DNA of 41,820 bases from Streptosporangiaceae bacterium (lineage in GTDB: Bacteria > Actinomycetota > Actinomycetes > Streptosporangiales > Streptosporangiaceae): the NCBI GenBank assembly GCA_019239975.1, contig JAFAZE010000169.1, positions 1 through 41,820 of the forward strand, given 5' to 3'. How positions within the stretch are numbered: the stretch's first letter is position 1; each line of letters opens with the position of its first letter. The notes below the pieces were generated by a model that was not told where the DNA came from, made no database searches, and worked only from the letters and a program-made list of their open reading frames with translations. This document shows, in pieces, positions 32,469 to 41,005 of the stretch. Position numbers and translations under genes: made by a program.

Positions 32469-33560
32469 CTACGAGGTGATCTTGCTGAGCTGTGCCTTGG
32501 CCATCGAGTCGAGGCTAGCGGGCAGCGGCGCGTAGTTCAGCTGGGTCAGCAGCTGCTGGCCGTCGCCGAGCAGGTAGCCGAGGTATGACTGGAGCAGCTT
32601 CGCCGCATTGGCGTTCGGCTGCTTTTCATAGACAAGGTCCCACGTCTGGTAGGTGATCGGGTACGCGTTCGCGCCCGACGCCCAGACCGCGTGGAACGTC
32701 AGGTCGGGCTTGACGGTGACAGCGCCCGCGGCCGCCGAGGCCGACGTGGGAGATGGTGCCACGTAAGCGCCGGACTTGTTCTTGACGGAAGCGAAGGTAA
32801 GGCTCGACGCCTTCGCGGTCGAGTAGTCCACGTACCCGATGGCCCCGGGGGTCGACTTGATGACCTGCGCCACACCGCCGTTGCCGCTGGCGGCGTGTGC
32901 CGTGGAGGGCCACTTGATGATGGAGCTGCTGCCGAGCGTCCACGCGCTCCCCGCCGCCTTCTCGAGGAACAGGGAGAAGTTCTGTGTCGTGCCGGACGAG
33001 TCCGAGCGGACGGCGAGCGTGATCGCGGTGCTGGGCAGGCTGACGCCGGGGTTGACCGACTTGATCGCCGGATCGTTCCAGGCCTTGATCTTGCCCTGGA
33101 AGATGGCCGCGATGACCGCCGGAGTCAGCTTCAGGCTGGTGACGCCAGGCAGGTTGTACGACATCGTGATGGGGCCGATCAGGACCGGGAAGTAGAGCAC
33201 CGTGCCCTTGAAGCTCGACTGCTCGGTAGGCGGAATTGTCGAGTCCGAGCCGGCGAAGTTGACCGTGCCCGAGGCCAGGGCCGTGCGCCCGGCGCCGGAG
33301 CCGGAGCCGTTGTAGTTGACGGTGATGCCGGGGTCGACCGACTTGAACGAAGAGATAGCGGCCTGCTGGAAGGTGAGCTGGAACGTCGATCCGGCCCCGT
33401 TGAGCGTGCCGCTGCCGGAACCGCTGCCCGACGTGGACCCGCTGCCGCCCGACGAGGGGGGTGATGAGGAGCTCGACGAGGAGCACGCGGCGACGGACAG
33501 GGCCAGCGCGACGACGGCGCCCCCCACCGCCGTGACCTGCTTGCTGCGTCGAAGTTGCAT
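32469..33560 (-). CDS. pstS: Phosphate-binding lipoprotein PstS
   Basis: 363 aa. A lipoprotein signal (KQVTAVGGAVVALALSVAAC) ends in the lipobox cysteine, followed by a Ser/Gly-rich tether. The binding core has LNGAGSTFQLTFQQAAISSF, VNYNGSGSGAGRTALASGTV, FAGSDSTIPP and VRSDSSGTTQNFSLFLEKA, where the Ser/Asp/Thr residues bind phosphate. It is anchored outside the membrane and delivers phosphate to PstCA. It is the first gene of pstSCAB. The PHO-box-like repeats about 120-160 bp upstream support control by PhoP. Confidence 0.95.
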   Translation of the reverse strand: MQLRRSKQVTAVGGAVVALALSVAACSSSSSSSPPSSGGSGSTSGSGSGSGTLNGAGSTFQLTFQQAAISSFKSVDPGITVNYNGSGSGAGRTALASGTVNFAGSDSTIPPTEQSSFKGTVLYFPVLIGPITMSYNLPGVTSLKLTPAVIAAIFQGKIKAWNDPAIKSVNPGVSLPSTAITLAVRSDSSGTTQNFSLFLEKAAGSAWTLGSSSIIKWPSTAHAASGNGGVAQVIKSTPGAIGYVDYSTAKASSLTFASVKNKSGAYVAPSPTSASAAAGAVTVKPDLTFHAVWASGANAYPITYQTWDLVYEKQPNANAAKLLQSYLGYLLGDGQQLLTQLNYAPLPASLDSMAKAQLSKITS

Positions 33561-33677
33561 ATTGGGCTTCTCCTTTTAGATTTACGCGTTTCTCGCCCGC
33601 GATAAAGCAGCACGGACGGCCGGTCGGCCTGCAACCGTAGCGTGCCAGTACAGTTTGGCGGCGCTGACGGTATCTAT

Positions 33678-33718
33678 CGGTAACGGTGAGGTGGACAGGA
33701 GGGGGCTAGAAGGTTAAC
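33678..33718 (-). promoter_or_regulatory. PHO-box-like repeats upstream of pstS
   Basis: Read on the minus strand: GTTAACC (33718-33712), AGCCCCC 11 bases on, GTCCACC (33696-33690) another 11 bases on, then GTTACCG (33684-33678) after 12. The 11-bp spacing of GTnnACC units fits a PhoP array; two of four units are weak. Confidence 0.45.
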
Positions 33719-33991
33719 TTCTGGTGTCTAAGCTCCCGGAAGGCGCGCTGCCCGGACGGGATGGGCTTTGCCCGGCGCGGTTTTTCGGTGCCCATGCCGC
33801 GTTCGCGGGCGATGCGGTCCGCGGTTCGGCCCGACAACGTTACCATCGTCATCGGCGCTGTTCACGTCCTGCTTGCCGGCCCCTTAGCGCCGGATGGCCA
33901 TGACCAGGCCGGGATACCGGGCGGCACCGGTGGTGCGCGTGCGCGTACGGGTCTTTTGTTTACTCACATGACATCAAGGCGCCCTGCATTC

Positions 33992-34031
33992 GTTCTTCTT
34001 TCATTCAACTTCTGTTTACCTAGCGTGCATA
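33992..34031 (+). promoter_or_regulatory. Second PHO-box-like array, plus strand
   Basis: GTTCTTC (33992), ATTCAAC (34003), GTTTACC (34014) and a weak GTGCATA (34025) recur at exactly 11 bp. A further GTTTACT lies at 33958. The array points rightward, away from pstS, into DNA without a clear gene. Confidence 0.4.
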
Positions 34032-34126
34032 TCAATGGGCGTGGACAGGCAGGATTTTGCCACCTGCGCTTCGCTCGACCACGCGTGAGGGCATATTGTC
34101 GCCGAATGCCGAACAGGCGCCGCCTT

Positions 34127-34157
34127 CTCCCGTCGATGGCCACGCCATCGACGGGAG
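34127..34157. terminator. Perfect 14-bp stem hairpin with triloop
   Basis: CTCCCGTCGATGGC (34127-34140), loop CAC, GCCATCGACGGGAG (34144-34157). No U-run follows on either strand. Terminator of an unknown transcript starting near the PHO-like array, or a folded leader of the GntR-like gene. Confidence 0.45.
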
Positions 34158-34352
34158 GGCCGGCAAGCACACCTTTGCCCGGACGGGCGGCAAGCTCACG
34201 AGCACTCCGCCCGCCCGCCCGCAGCGGGGACACGGGCTGCCGGTCGCGGGGAAGAGCCTGTTCCACGGCGCGGCGGCGGTCCTGCCGGCGGCCGCCGGAG
34301 TGTTCATCACGTTCCGCCGGCCGGTCGTGGTGTACCCACGGCGACATGCGGG

Positions 34353-35327
34353 ATGACTTTCGGCTCCGGGGGGAGCAGCGGCCAGATGCCGGCCCAGGGA
34401 AGCGCCGCGTCTGAACAGGATGGCCCGCTGGCGGCCACCGACAGCGTGCCAGCGCCCCGGGCCGCGGTGGGCGTGCTGGCCGACCGGATGGCGGCCGCGC
34501 TCGTGCACCGCGAGCCGGGCTGGCGGCTGCCCAGGCGGAGCGCGCTGGCCCGCCGGTACAGCGTCAGCATCGCCGAGATCGACGCCGCGATCGCGGAACT
34601 GGCGCGGCGGTCACTGATCCGGCGGCTGCCCGACGGGCAGCTCTACCGGGCCAGCCCGGCGGAATACCTGATCCCCGTCGAGGGCGTTCCCGGGTTCGGC
34701 GCCCGCCTGGACCCGATGGGAAGCCAGGTGATCTGCCAGGCAAGGCACGTGTCGCAACGCGGTGCGCCGCAGGACATCGCGTGGGCGCTCGGGCTGCCCA
34801 GCGGCGCGGCGGTGCGCATCGTCCGCTGCGTCTGGACATCCGGCTCCGAGCCCGCCGCGATCTCCACCGCCTACCTGCCCGAGGCGCTGGCGGATGCGTA
34901 CTCCGGGCCGGAGATCCCGTCGTTCGGCGGCATGCTGCACTCCATCCCCGTCCCTGCCGTGCCCGCCGAAGCGGGGCGGAACGCCGGAGATTCCGCGGCC
35001 CGCGGCACCGGCCGGCTCGCGGCGGGTGCCGCCGCCGGACCCGCCGCTCCCGGCGCCGGCGACCGGGCCAACGGCGGCACCACTGACTCAGCCGCGCCCG
35101 GGCGGGGGCCGGGCGCGGCCTACCCGTCCGTTCTGGATCTCGAGCTGGCCCCGCCGCAGCCTTCGGTGGCCCGCAGCCTCCGCCTGGTGCCCGGGCAGCC
35201 GGCGATCACGGTGACGATCCGGTTCGACGATCCCGCGACGGCGCGGCCGGCCGGGCTGACCGTGGTGATCCTGAAGCCGGAACTGTTCCGCGTCGTCGTG
35301 GAGACGAAGGGACGACGGGCGCCTTGA
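34353..35327 (+). CDS. GntR-family-like transcriptional regulator
   Basis: 324 aa. A winged-helix DNA-binding region covers about residues 38-90: AVGVLADRMAAALVHREPGW, RLPRRSALARRYSVSIAEID, AAIAELARRSLIRRLPDGQL, as in GntR proteins. The C-terminal part resembles a UTRA-like ligand fold (QVICQARHVSQRGAPQDIAW, GLPSGAAVRIVRCVWTSGSE, LRLVPGQPAITVTIRFDDP), but is split by an Ala/Gly/Pro-rich insert of about 60 residues (about 205-260). The insert suggests a flexible linker and perhaps loss of normal ligand binding. It lies 78 bp upstream of two large membrane proteins and probably is cotranscribed with them. Confidence 0.72.
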   Translation: MTFGSGGSSGQMPAQGSAASEQDGPLAATDSVPAPRAAVGVLADRMAAALVHREPGWRLPRRSALARRYSVSIAEIDAAIAELARRSLIRRLPDGQLYRASPAEYLIPVEGVPGFGARLDPMGSQVICQARHVSQRGAPQDIAWALGLPSGAAVRIVRCVWTSGSEPAAISTAYLPEALADAYSGPEIPSFGGMLHSIPVPAVPAEAGRNAGDSAARGTGRLAAGAAAGPAAPGAGDRANGGTTDSAAPGRGPGAAYPSVLDLELAPPQPSVARSLRLVPGQPAITVTIRFDDPATARPAGLTVVILKPELFRVVVETKGRRAP

Positions 35328-35405
35328 TGGCGCCTGACCACACCCTGCACTCTGGTACCGCATGCCTGGACATCCGCGGCGCGTTCCTGGGAACCTGGAG
35401 CCCAT

Positions 35406-37325
35406 ATGCCGGCCGAGATGGTAACAGGTACGGAGCAGATGCCGCGGCGTGCCCGTTACCTGATCCCGCGAGACCTTCCCCGCCGCGGCGAGATCCTGGC
35501 TGCCCTCGCACTTGCCGCAGCTCTGGCGCACCTGCTGCTCGCCCAGCTCACGCTCGTACTCGCCGTCCTGTTTTACGGGATCACCAAGGCGACCAGGTGG
35601 CGGCTGTGGTGGCTCACGGTCCCCGCGGCGCTCGGCGCGGTGTGGGCGCTGGCGGCAGGCCCGGCCGCGGCGGCCGCCGGCTTCGCCGCGGGTCCCCGGC
35701 AGGTGATCGGCTACCTGAGCGCCAGCGGCCATGAGGTGAGCCACCTGCTGCATCCAGGCTCCGCGTTCTCGGGTACCGGAGGCTGGCTGCCCAGGCAGTT
35801 TCCCATCGCGCTGATCGCCGGCGCGGCGGAAGCCGCCCTCGCGGGATGGCTGGGCTGGCTGCACACCGACGAATGGGCGGTGGCTCCGCCCCGGCCGGGG
35901 CTGCTGGCCGCGCTGCGGCGCGCCGCGGTGCGCCGTTCGGTCCGCGCGGGCGCCATCATCACCCGCGATGGCGTGTGCCTGGGCGTGGTCCCGGCGTCCG
36001 GTGACCGGGCCGGCCTCGCCTGGCGGGAGGTGACGGGCGGCGTCCTGTTCGCCGGAGCCGCCAGGCCGGACGTGGCCGCGACGAGCTTCCAGCTCGTGCA
36101 CGCGGCGCTGCGCCGCCGCAAGCCGGTCATCGCGGTGGACCTGACGGCGGACCCGGTGATCCCCCGCGCGCTGGCCGCCGTCTGCGCGGCGGCGGGCACG
36201 GAGCTGCAGGTGTTCGGGGATGGTGCCGCAGGCTACTACGAGCCGTTCCGTTCCGGCGACCCCGCGCACCGCGCATCGCTCGTCCTCGCGATGATCAGCC
36301 TTGACGGTCCCGCCAGCCAGTACCGCAACAGCTGTGAGGCTTACCTGCTCGACGTGTTCGAGCTGCTCGACGCGGCGCCCGGCGACCCGCTGACCCCGGT
36401 GCTCGATGACGTCATCCATCTGCTCAACCCGCTGGCGCTGCAGGCGCGCATGGCCTGCGTCCCCCTCGTGCACCCGCGGCGGGACGCGCTGGCGGAGCGA
36501 ATCCGGGTCTCCGCGCGGCTTGTCCAGGCCGAACCGCAGGTCGTATCGGCGCTCGCGCGGCAGCTTGGCGAGCTGCGGGCGTCGCGGGCCGGGCAGTGGC
36601 TCGGCCCGGGCGGCGGTGAACCGGATGCCCGCATCGACCTGGGCCGCGTCGTCAGGGAACGGACGGCGGCGCTTTTCCCGGTCGGCTCGGACTCGCGCGC
36701 GGCCGGCGTCGCGCGGGCGGTCGCGCGCGACATCCTCACCGCATGCGCCGAGCTGCGGCGAATCGGTGTGGACGGTGACGGGATCGTCTGGCTGTCCGGC
36801 TGCGAGCACCTGCCCAGCCGGGTCACCGCCGAACTCGCGCGCGCCGGCGCGGCGAGCGGCCTGCCGGTGCTGATCACCACCACCGCCGCCGGGGCGGCCA
36901 CGGAACTCGCCGGCCAGATGAACGCTCTCGTCATTCACCAGCTGAGCGACATCGAGGCCGCGCGAAGCCTCGCCGCGCGTACCGGGCAGCGCCTGGTCCC
37001 GGCGACGCCATCCGGCGTGCCGGTTCCCGCGGCCGTCTCGGCGGAGACCTCGGCGGATGCCCGGCCCGGCGTGCCGCCACCGCAACCTCCCGCGCCGGCC
37101 GCCGGGGAATGGCCCGCGCTCGCCGCCAGGCCCGCGGTAGGGCCGCAGGAACTGCGCGTGCTGCGCCGCGGGGAATTCGTCCTGGTGGTGAACGGTCCCG
37201 CGCGCCGCCTGGTACCGCTCGCACAGGCCTTGCCCGCGCGGCTGCCGGTGCCGGCGCCAGGCACGGCGGGTCAGCCGCGCTGGCTGGTCAGGCGCACCGC
37301 CGTGAGCTACGGGGAAGTGCCATGA
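35406..37325 (+). CDS. Large membrane protein resembling a VirD4/TraG-type coupling ATPase without Walker motifs
   Basis: 639 aa. N-terminal membrane helices at about 29-57 (ILAALALAAALAHLLLAQLT), 65-95 and 125-147. Then a RecA-like fold: the strand-loop where a P-loop belongs reads GGVLFAGAARPDVAATSFQL (no GKS/T). It is followed by KPVIAVDLTADPVIPRALAA, which matches the position of the DPKGE segment, and GYYEPFRSGDP (NP motif position). The Walker B position is GIVWLSGCEHLPSRVTAELA, with the acid changed but E kept, then SGLPVLITTTAAGAATELAG like the TraD sensor region. Start ATG 35406 follows GGAG. The stop overlaps the next start. A non-hydrolysing partner of the next protein is likely; function unknown. 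Confidence 0.62.
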   Translation: MPAEMVTGTEQMPRRARYLIPRDLPRRGEILAALALAAALAHLLLAQLTLVLAVLFYGITKATRWRLWWLTVPAALGAVWALAAGPAAAAAGFAAGPRQVIGYLSASGHEVSHLLHPGSAFSGTGGWLPRQFPIALIAGAAEAALAGWLGWLHTDEWAVAPPRPGLLAALRRAAVRRSVRAGAIITRDGVCLGVVPASGDRAGLAWREVTGGVLFAGAARPDVAATSFQLVHAALRRRKPVIAVDLTADPVIPRALAAVCAAAGTELQVFGDGAAGYYEPFRSGDPAHRASLVLAMISLDGPASQYRNSCEAYLLDVFELLDAAPGDPLTPVLDDVIHLLNPLALQARMACVPLVHPRRDALAERIRVSARLVQAEPQVVSALARQLGELRASRAGQWLGPGGGEPDARIDLGRVVRERTAALFPVGSDSRAAGVARAVARDILTACAELRRIGVDGDGIVWLSGCEHLPSRVTAELARAGAASGLPVLITTTAAGAATELAGQMNALVIHQLSDIEAARSLAARTGQRLVPATPSGVPVPAAVSAETSADARPGVPPPQPPAPAAGEWPALAARPAVGPQELRVLRRGEFVLVVNGPARRLVPLAQALPARLPVPAPGTAGQPRWLVRRTAVSYGEVP

Positions 37326-39562
37326 CCGCGCCGGCCGGCCGCGGGCCCGCGGGCGGTGCCGGTGGTTCCGCCGGCGCCTCCGGGCCGCGCGGTCCCCACG
37401 GCGAGCGGATCTACCTGGGCTGGCAGTACGCGGCGCTGCATCCCGATCCCGGGCCGCCGCCACGCCGCCCCACGCCTCCAGACCGGGAACAGCTGAACCC
37501 GGCATGGGTCGCCGCGCAGCGCCGTGAGGAGAGCCTGCTCAACCGCCCGCTGAAGGTGACGTGCGCGGCCGCGGCGGCGATCGCCGTCATGCTCCTGGTG
37601 CTGGGGGTGGGCGGATGGCTGAACCCGGTTGTCGCCGCGCTCGGGATGATCATCTGCCTGCTGGCGGCCGGGATGAGCGGGTACGCGGTATGGCAGGGCG
37701 AGCGGGCCCTGCGCGAGAGGGTTGCCGACGAGCGGCGCAGGGTCGAGAAGTTCCGCGCCGACCAGGAGAGCAAGCTGTTCGAGTGGCAGGCCGAGCATGC
37801 CAGGCAGGTCAGGGAATGGCAAGCGCGGCGGTTCGCCTACGACAGCCAGAAACGCTGGTACGCGGTGTCGCTGCCGGGTGGCATCGACCGGGTCGACGTC
37901 GCGGGCGGCACCCTGCCCGGCTGGGGCGCCCTGCTGACCACGATCGGCGCGTACCGGCTGGCGACGGGCGGGGAAGTGGCGGTGCTGGACCTGTCCGGCG
38001 GAGCCGTCGCGAGGGACCTGCTGGCGGCATCCCGGGGCTCCGGTATCCACCCGCTGGTCTGGGTGCTGCCCGGTGATCTGCCCACGCTCGACCTCGGGAC
38101 GAGGCTGGGGAAAGAGGCGCTGGCCGACGTTCTTTCCCTTGTCGTCAGCGTGGGCGAAGAGCACACCTCCACCAGGGAGCTGTCGTTCGACAACGCGATA
38201 CTCGAGCGGGTCATCGACGCGCTCGGCGGCGATGTCTCGCTGGCCAGCGTGGCGGCGGCGCTGCGGGTGCTGGCACAGGCCGGCGACCCGGCCGATGATG
38301 TGGCGGCTGGGCTGCTGAGCACGGAGCAGGCCGGAAGGATCAGCACGCTGTTCGGGCAGGGCGCGGCCGACCGTGTGGTGCTCGAGCGGGCCTGGGGACT
38401 GGAGTCCCAGCTCCGGAAGCTGCAGTCGGCCGGCAGCGAGCTTCGCCGCCTGCCGCCGAGCCGGCTGCGCGTGGTCGCGCTGGACCCGCGGGTCGGCGTG
38501 CTGTCCGGCAAGATCCTCGGCACGTATGTGCTGACCGCGCTGACCCACCTGCTCAGGCAGGCCCGTCCGGGGCGCCCCTGGCAGCAGACGCTGTTCGTGC
38601 TTGGCGCGGACAAGCTGCGCGGCGACGTGCTCGACCGGCTGACCGACGCCTGCGAGAACTCGCGGACCGGACTGGTCCTCGCGTACCGCACGATTCCGCA
38701 GCAGGTCAAGGAGCGGCTCGGCCGGGGAAACGCGGCGGTGGCGTTCATGCGGCTGGGGAACGCGGAAGACGCCAGGGCCGCGAGCGAGCAGATAGGCACC
38801 GAACACAAGTTCGTGCTGTCGCAGCTCACGGAGACGATCGGCACGTCGGTGACGGACACCTCCGGCGCCTCGTACACGAGCACGGTCGGCAGTTCTGGAT
38901 CGGCCGCCGTGTCCCGCTCGGTGAACGAGTCCGCGGGACAGGGCAGCGGCCTCGGGCGCAGCACCGAAAGCAGCTTCCTGCCGCTGCCGAGGTCCACGTC
39001 CTCCCGCAGCAGGGAGGCCAGCAGGTCGCGGGGAACCGGCGAAGCCGAGTCGATAACCGCGGGCATCAGCACCAGCACGGCGTGGGGAGTGTCCACATCG
39101 CTCGCCGCGGGGGACAGCGAATCGCTGGCCCGCTCCGCGCAGCGCTCCCGCGAATTCCTCGTGGAGCAGCACGAACTGCAGCAGCTACCGCCCAGCGCGG
39201 TGATCATCAGCTACGCTTCGGCGGCCGGGCGCCAGGTCGTCATGGCCGATGCCAACCCGGGGATCGCCTCCCTTCCCGCGGCGACGATGGTCCCGCTCGC
39301 CGAGGCCAGCCTGCTCGGCACGACACCGGCCCCGGCGCGGCAGGCCGCGCGGGACCGGGAAGCCGGCGGGGATGCCGCACAGCCCGCACCGTCCGGAACG
39401 TCCTCGCCAGACGGCGTGCCCTCGGGTTCTTCCACTCCCTCCGCCCAGGCCCCCCCGTCCCGGCCCGCGGCACCGGTGAGCTGGCGGGGCGGCCCCGGCA
39501 AGCGGCCGCCGCCCAATCTGGGGCCGCCCCCGGAGCGCCTGGACTGGCGCAAGCAGGGCTAG
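37322..39562 (+). CDS. Second large membrane protein with degenerate coupling-ATPase-like domain and Ser-rich tail
   Basis: 746 aa. The Gly/Pro-rich start leads to two membrane helices (about 78-125: VTCAAAAAIAVMLLVLGVGG, VAALGMIICLLAAGMSGYAV), then a coiled coil (RALRERVADERRRVEKFRAD to about 175). A RecA-like domain follows: WYAVSLPGGIDRVDVAGGTL, EVAVLDLSGGAVARDLLAAS, HPLVWVLPGDLPTLDL, and late LFVLGADKLRGDVLDRLTDA with SRTGLVLAYRTIPQQVKERL. There is no GK[ST] and no clear DE. Residues about 530-640 are Ser/Thr-rich, and the last 70 are Pro-rich. The ATG overlaps the stop of the previous gene (ATGA), which implies a stoichiometric complex. Role unknown; DNA or protein translocation at the membrane is only a guess. 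Confidence 0.6.
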   Translation: MTAPAGRGPAGGAGGSAGASGPRGPHGERIYLGWQYAALHPDPGPPPRRPTPPDREQLNPAWVAAQRREESLLNRPLKVTCAAAAAIAVMLLVLGVGGWLNPVVAALGMIICLLAAGMSGYAVWQGERALRERVADERRRVEKFRADQESKLFEWQAEHARQVREWQARRFAYDSQKRWYAVSLPGGIDRVDVAGGTLPGWGALLTTIGAYRLATGGEVAVLDLSGGAVARDLLAASRGSGIHPLVWVLPGDLPTLDLGTRLGKEALADVLSLVVSVGEEHTSTRELSFDNAILERVIDALGGDVSLASVAAALRVLAQAGDPADDVAAGLLSTEQAGRISTLFGQGAADRVVLERAWGLESQLRKLQSAGSELRRLPPSRLRVVALDPRVGVLSGKILGTYVLTALTHLLRQARPGRPWQQTLFVLGADKLRGDVLDRLTDACENSRTGLVLAYRTIPQQVKERLGRGNAAVAFMRLGNAEDARAASEQIGTEHKFVLSQLTETIGTSVTDTSGASYTSTVGSSGSAAVSRSVNESAGQGSGLGRSTESSFLPLPRSTSSRSREASRSRGTGEAESITAGISTSTAWGVSTSLAAGDSESLARSAQRSREFLVEQHELQQLPPSAVIISYASAAGRQVVMADANPGIASLPAATMVPLAEASLLGTTPAPARQAARDREAGGDAAQPAPSGTSSPDGVPSGSSTPSAQAPPSRPAAPVSWRGGPGKRPPPNLGPPPERLDWRKQG

Positions 39563-39693
39563 GCGCACCGCGATGGACGATCTGGGGCCGCTGGCCGAAC
39601 CCGCAGCGATGATGCGCGCCGTGCCGGCCGGTTCGGCGGCTGGTGGCTGGAGACGGCCCTTTCGCGTGCGGCGAGCGGATAGCATCGGCCGCG

Positions 39694-40959
39694 ATGGACC
39701 AGACTACTGACATGGCACGGCGCTCCCGGTTGCCGATCCGGGCCCGGCTCGCGACCACCGTCGGCGGCGCCGCGGCGACGGTTTCCCGGCTGGCAGGCCG
39801 CGGCGACGGCTCCGTCATCGGCGGCGTCATCGGGCTGCGCCTGGAGCCAGGCCTGCTCTCGCTGCTCGCACAGGGCCGGCAGGTCGTGCTGGTGACCGGC
39901 ACCAACGGCAAGACGACGACCACGCGGCTGATCACCGCGGCGCTCGGCGCGCTGGGGCAGGAGATCGCCTCCAACGCGTTCGGCGCGAACATGGAGGCCG
40001 GGCTCACGTCCGCGCTGAGCCGGGCACCGGACGCGACGCTCGCGGTCCTCGAAGTGGATGAGAAGTACATTCCGGCGATGCTCGAGGCGACGGCCGCGCG
40101 GGTCGTCGTCCTGCTGAACCTGAGCCGGGACCAGATGGACCGCGCCGCCGAGATCTGGATGCTGGCACGGCGCTGGCGGGCGGCGCTTGCCGCGGCACCC
40201 GGGTGCCGGGTGGTCGCCAACGCCGACGATCCGCTGGTGGCGTGGGCGGCCGGAGAGGCGCGCCAGGTCACCTGGGTGGGCGCCGGCCAGCGGTGGCGCG
40301 ACGATTCCTGGTGCTGCCCGCACTGCGGCTCGCACCTGCTGCGGGACGGCGACGACTGGCGCTGCGGCGAGTGCTCCAACCGCCGGCCGCCGGTCAGCTG
40401 GGTGCTGACAGGCGACCAGGTCATCGACCCCATGGGCAGGGCACGCCGGCTCGATCTCGCCCTGCCCGGCAGGGCGAACCGGGCGAACGCCGTGGTGGCG
40501 CTCGCGGTGGCCGACGCGTTCGGCGTCAGCACCGCCCAGGCGCTGCGCGAACTGCGGAACGTCACCTCGGTGGCGGGCCGGTACACGCAGGTCAGCCGGC
40601 GTGGCTGTGAGATCCGGCTGCTGCTGGCGAAAAATCCCGCCGGGTGGCTGGAGGCGCTCGACGTACTGGCGCCCCCGCCGGTGCCGGTGCTTCTTTCGGT
40701 GAACGCGCAGGGGCCCGACGGCAGGGATACCTCATGGCTGTGGGACGTGGACTACAGACGGCTGCGCGAGCGCCCGGTCTTCGTCGACGGCGAGCGGAAG
40801 ATGGATCTCGCGGTCCGGCTGGAGGCCGACGAGGTGCCGTTCCAGCTTGTGAGCGGCATTGACGAGGCGGTCGGCCTGGCCAGGGCGCCGCACCTCGAGG
40901 TGCTCGCGAACTACACCGCGTTCCAGCAGTACAGGGCCGTCCTCGGGCGGGCTGTGTGA
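39694..40959 (+). CDS. murT: Lipid II isoglutaminyl synthase, Mur ligase subunit MurT
   Basis: 421 aa Mur-ligase-fold protein. With GatD it amidates the alpha-carboxyl of D-Glu in lipid II to D-isoglutamine at the inner membrane face. Seen: ATP loop VVLVTGTNGKTTTTRLITAA, central NLSRDQMDRAAEIWMLARRW, the inserted zinc ribbon with CCPHCGSHLLRDGDDWRCGE (four cysteines in two CxxC-like pairs), GRANRANAVVALAVADAFG and the C-terminal LANYTAFQQYR, typical of MurT. Start ATG 39694 gives the normal length; an ATG at 39712 is also possible, and neither has a strong ribosome-binding site. It is followed by gatD after a repeat-filled spacer. Confidence 0.93.
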   Translation: MDQTTDMARRSRLPIRARLATTVGGAAATVSRLAGRGDGSVIGGVIGLRLEPGLLSLLAQGRQVVLVTGTNGKTTTTRLITAALGALGQEIASNAFGANMEAGLTSALSRAPDATLAVLEVDEKYIPAMLEATAARVVVLLNLSRDQMDRAAEIWMLARRWRAALAAAPGCRVVANADDPLVAWAAGEARQVTWVGAGQRWRDDSWCCPHCGSHLLRDGDDWRCGECSNRRPPVSWVLTGDQVIDPMGRARRLDLALPGRANRANAVVALAVADAFGVSTAQALRELRNVTSVAGRYTQVSRRGCEIRLLLAKNPAGWLEALDVLAPPPVPVLLSVNAQGPDGRDTSWLWDVDYRRLRERPVFVDGERKMDLAVRLEADEVPFQLVSGIDEAVGLARAPHLEVLANYTAFQQYRAVLGRAV

Positions 40960-40996
40960 CGGTGTGACGGTGTGACGGAGTGACGGAGTGATGCCG
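40957..40996 (+). repeat. 8-bp tandem repeat bridging murT stop and gatD start
   Basis: TGACGGTG (40957), TGACGGTG (40965), TGACGGAG (40973), TGACGGAG (40981) and a decayed TGATGCCG (40989). The first TGA is the murT stop. As the unit is 8 bp, the TGAs fall in all three frames. Confidence 0.8.
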
Positions 40997-41005
40997 GGAG
41001 GCGAG

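Larger units (their letters stand above)
33561..34352. other. 792-bp gene-free region between pstS and the GntR-like gene
   Basis: Several short open frames exist on both strands, but none has convincing coding character. The best is a minus-strand frame ending at 34032 with a CPRCGRAGG segment, which I do not call. The region holds PHO-box-like repeats for pstS (33678-33718), a second PHO-like array (33992-34031) in a low-GC stretch, and a perfect hairpin (34127-34157). Part of it may be a transcribed RNA. Confidence 0.5.

Noticed and set aside
34032..34310. Minus-strand small protein with CPRCGRAGG
   Set aside because: Only one zinc-like pair, weak coding character, and it runs across the perfect hairpin; no ribosome-binding site of note.
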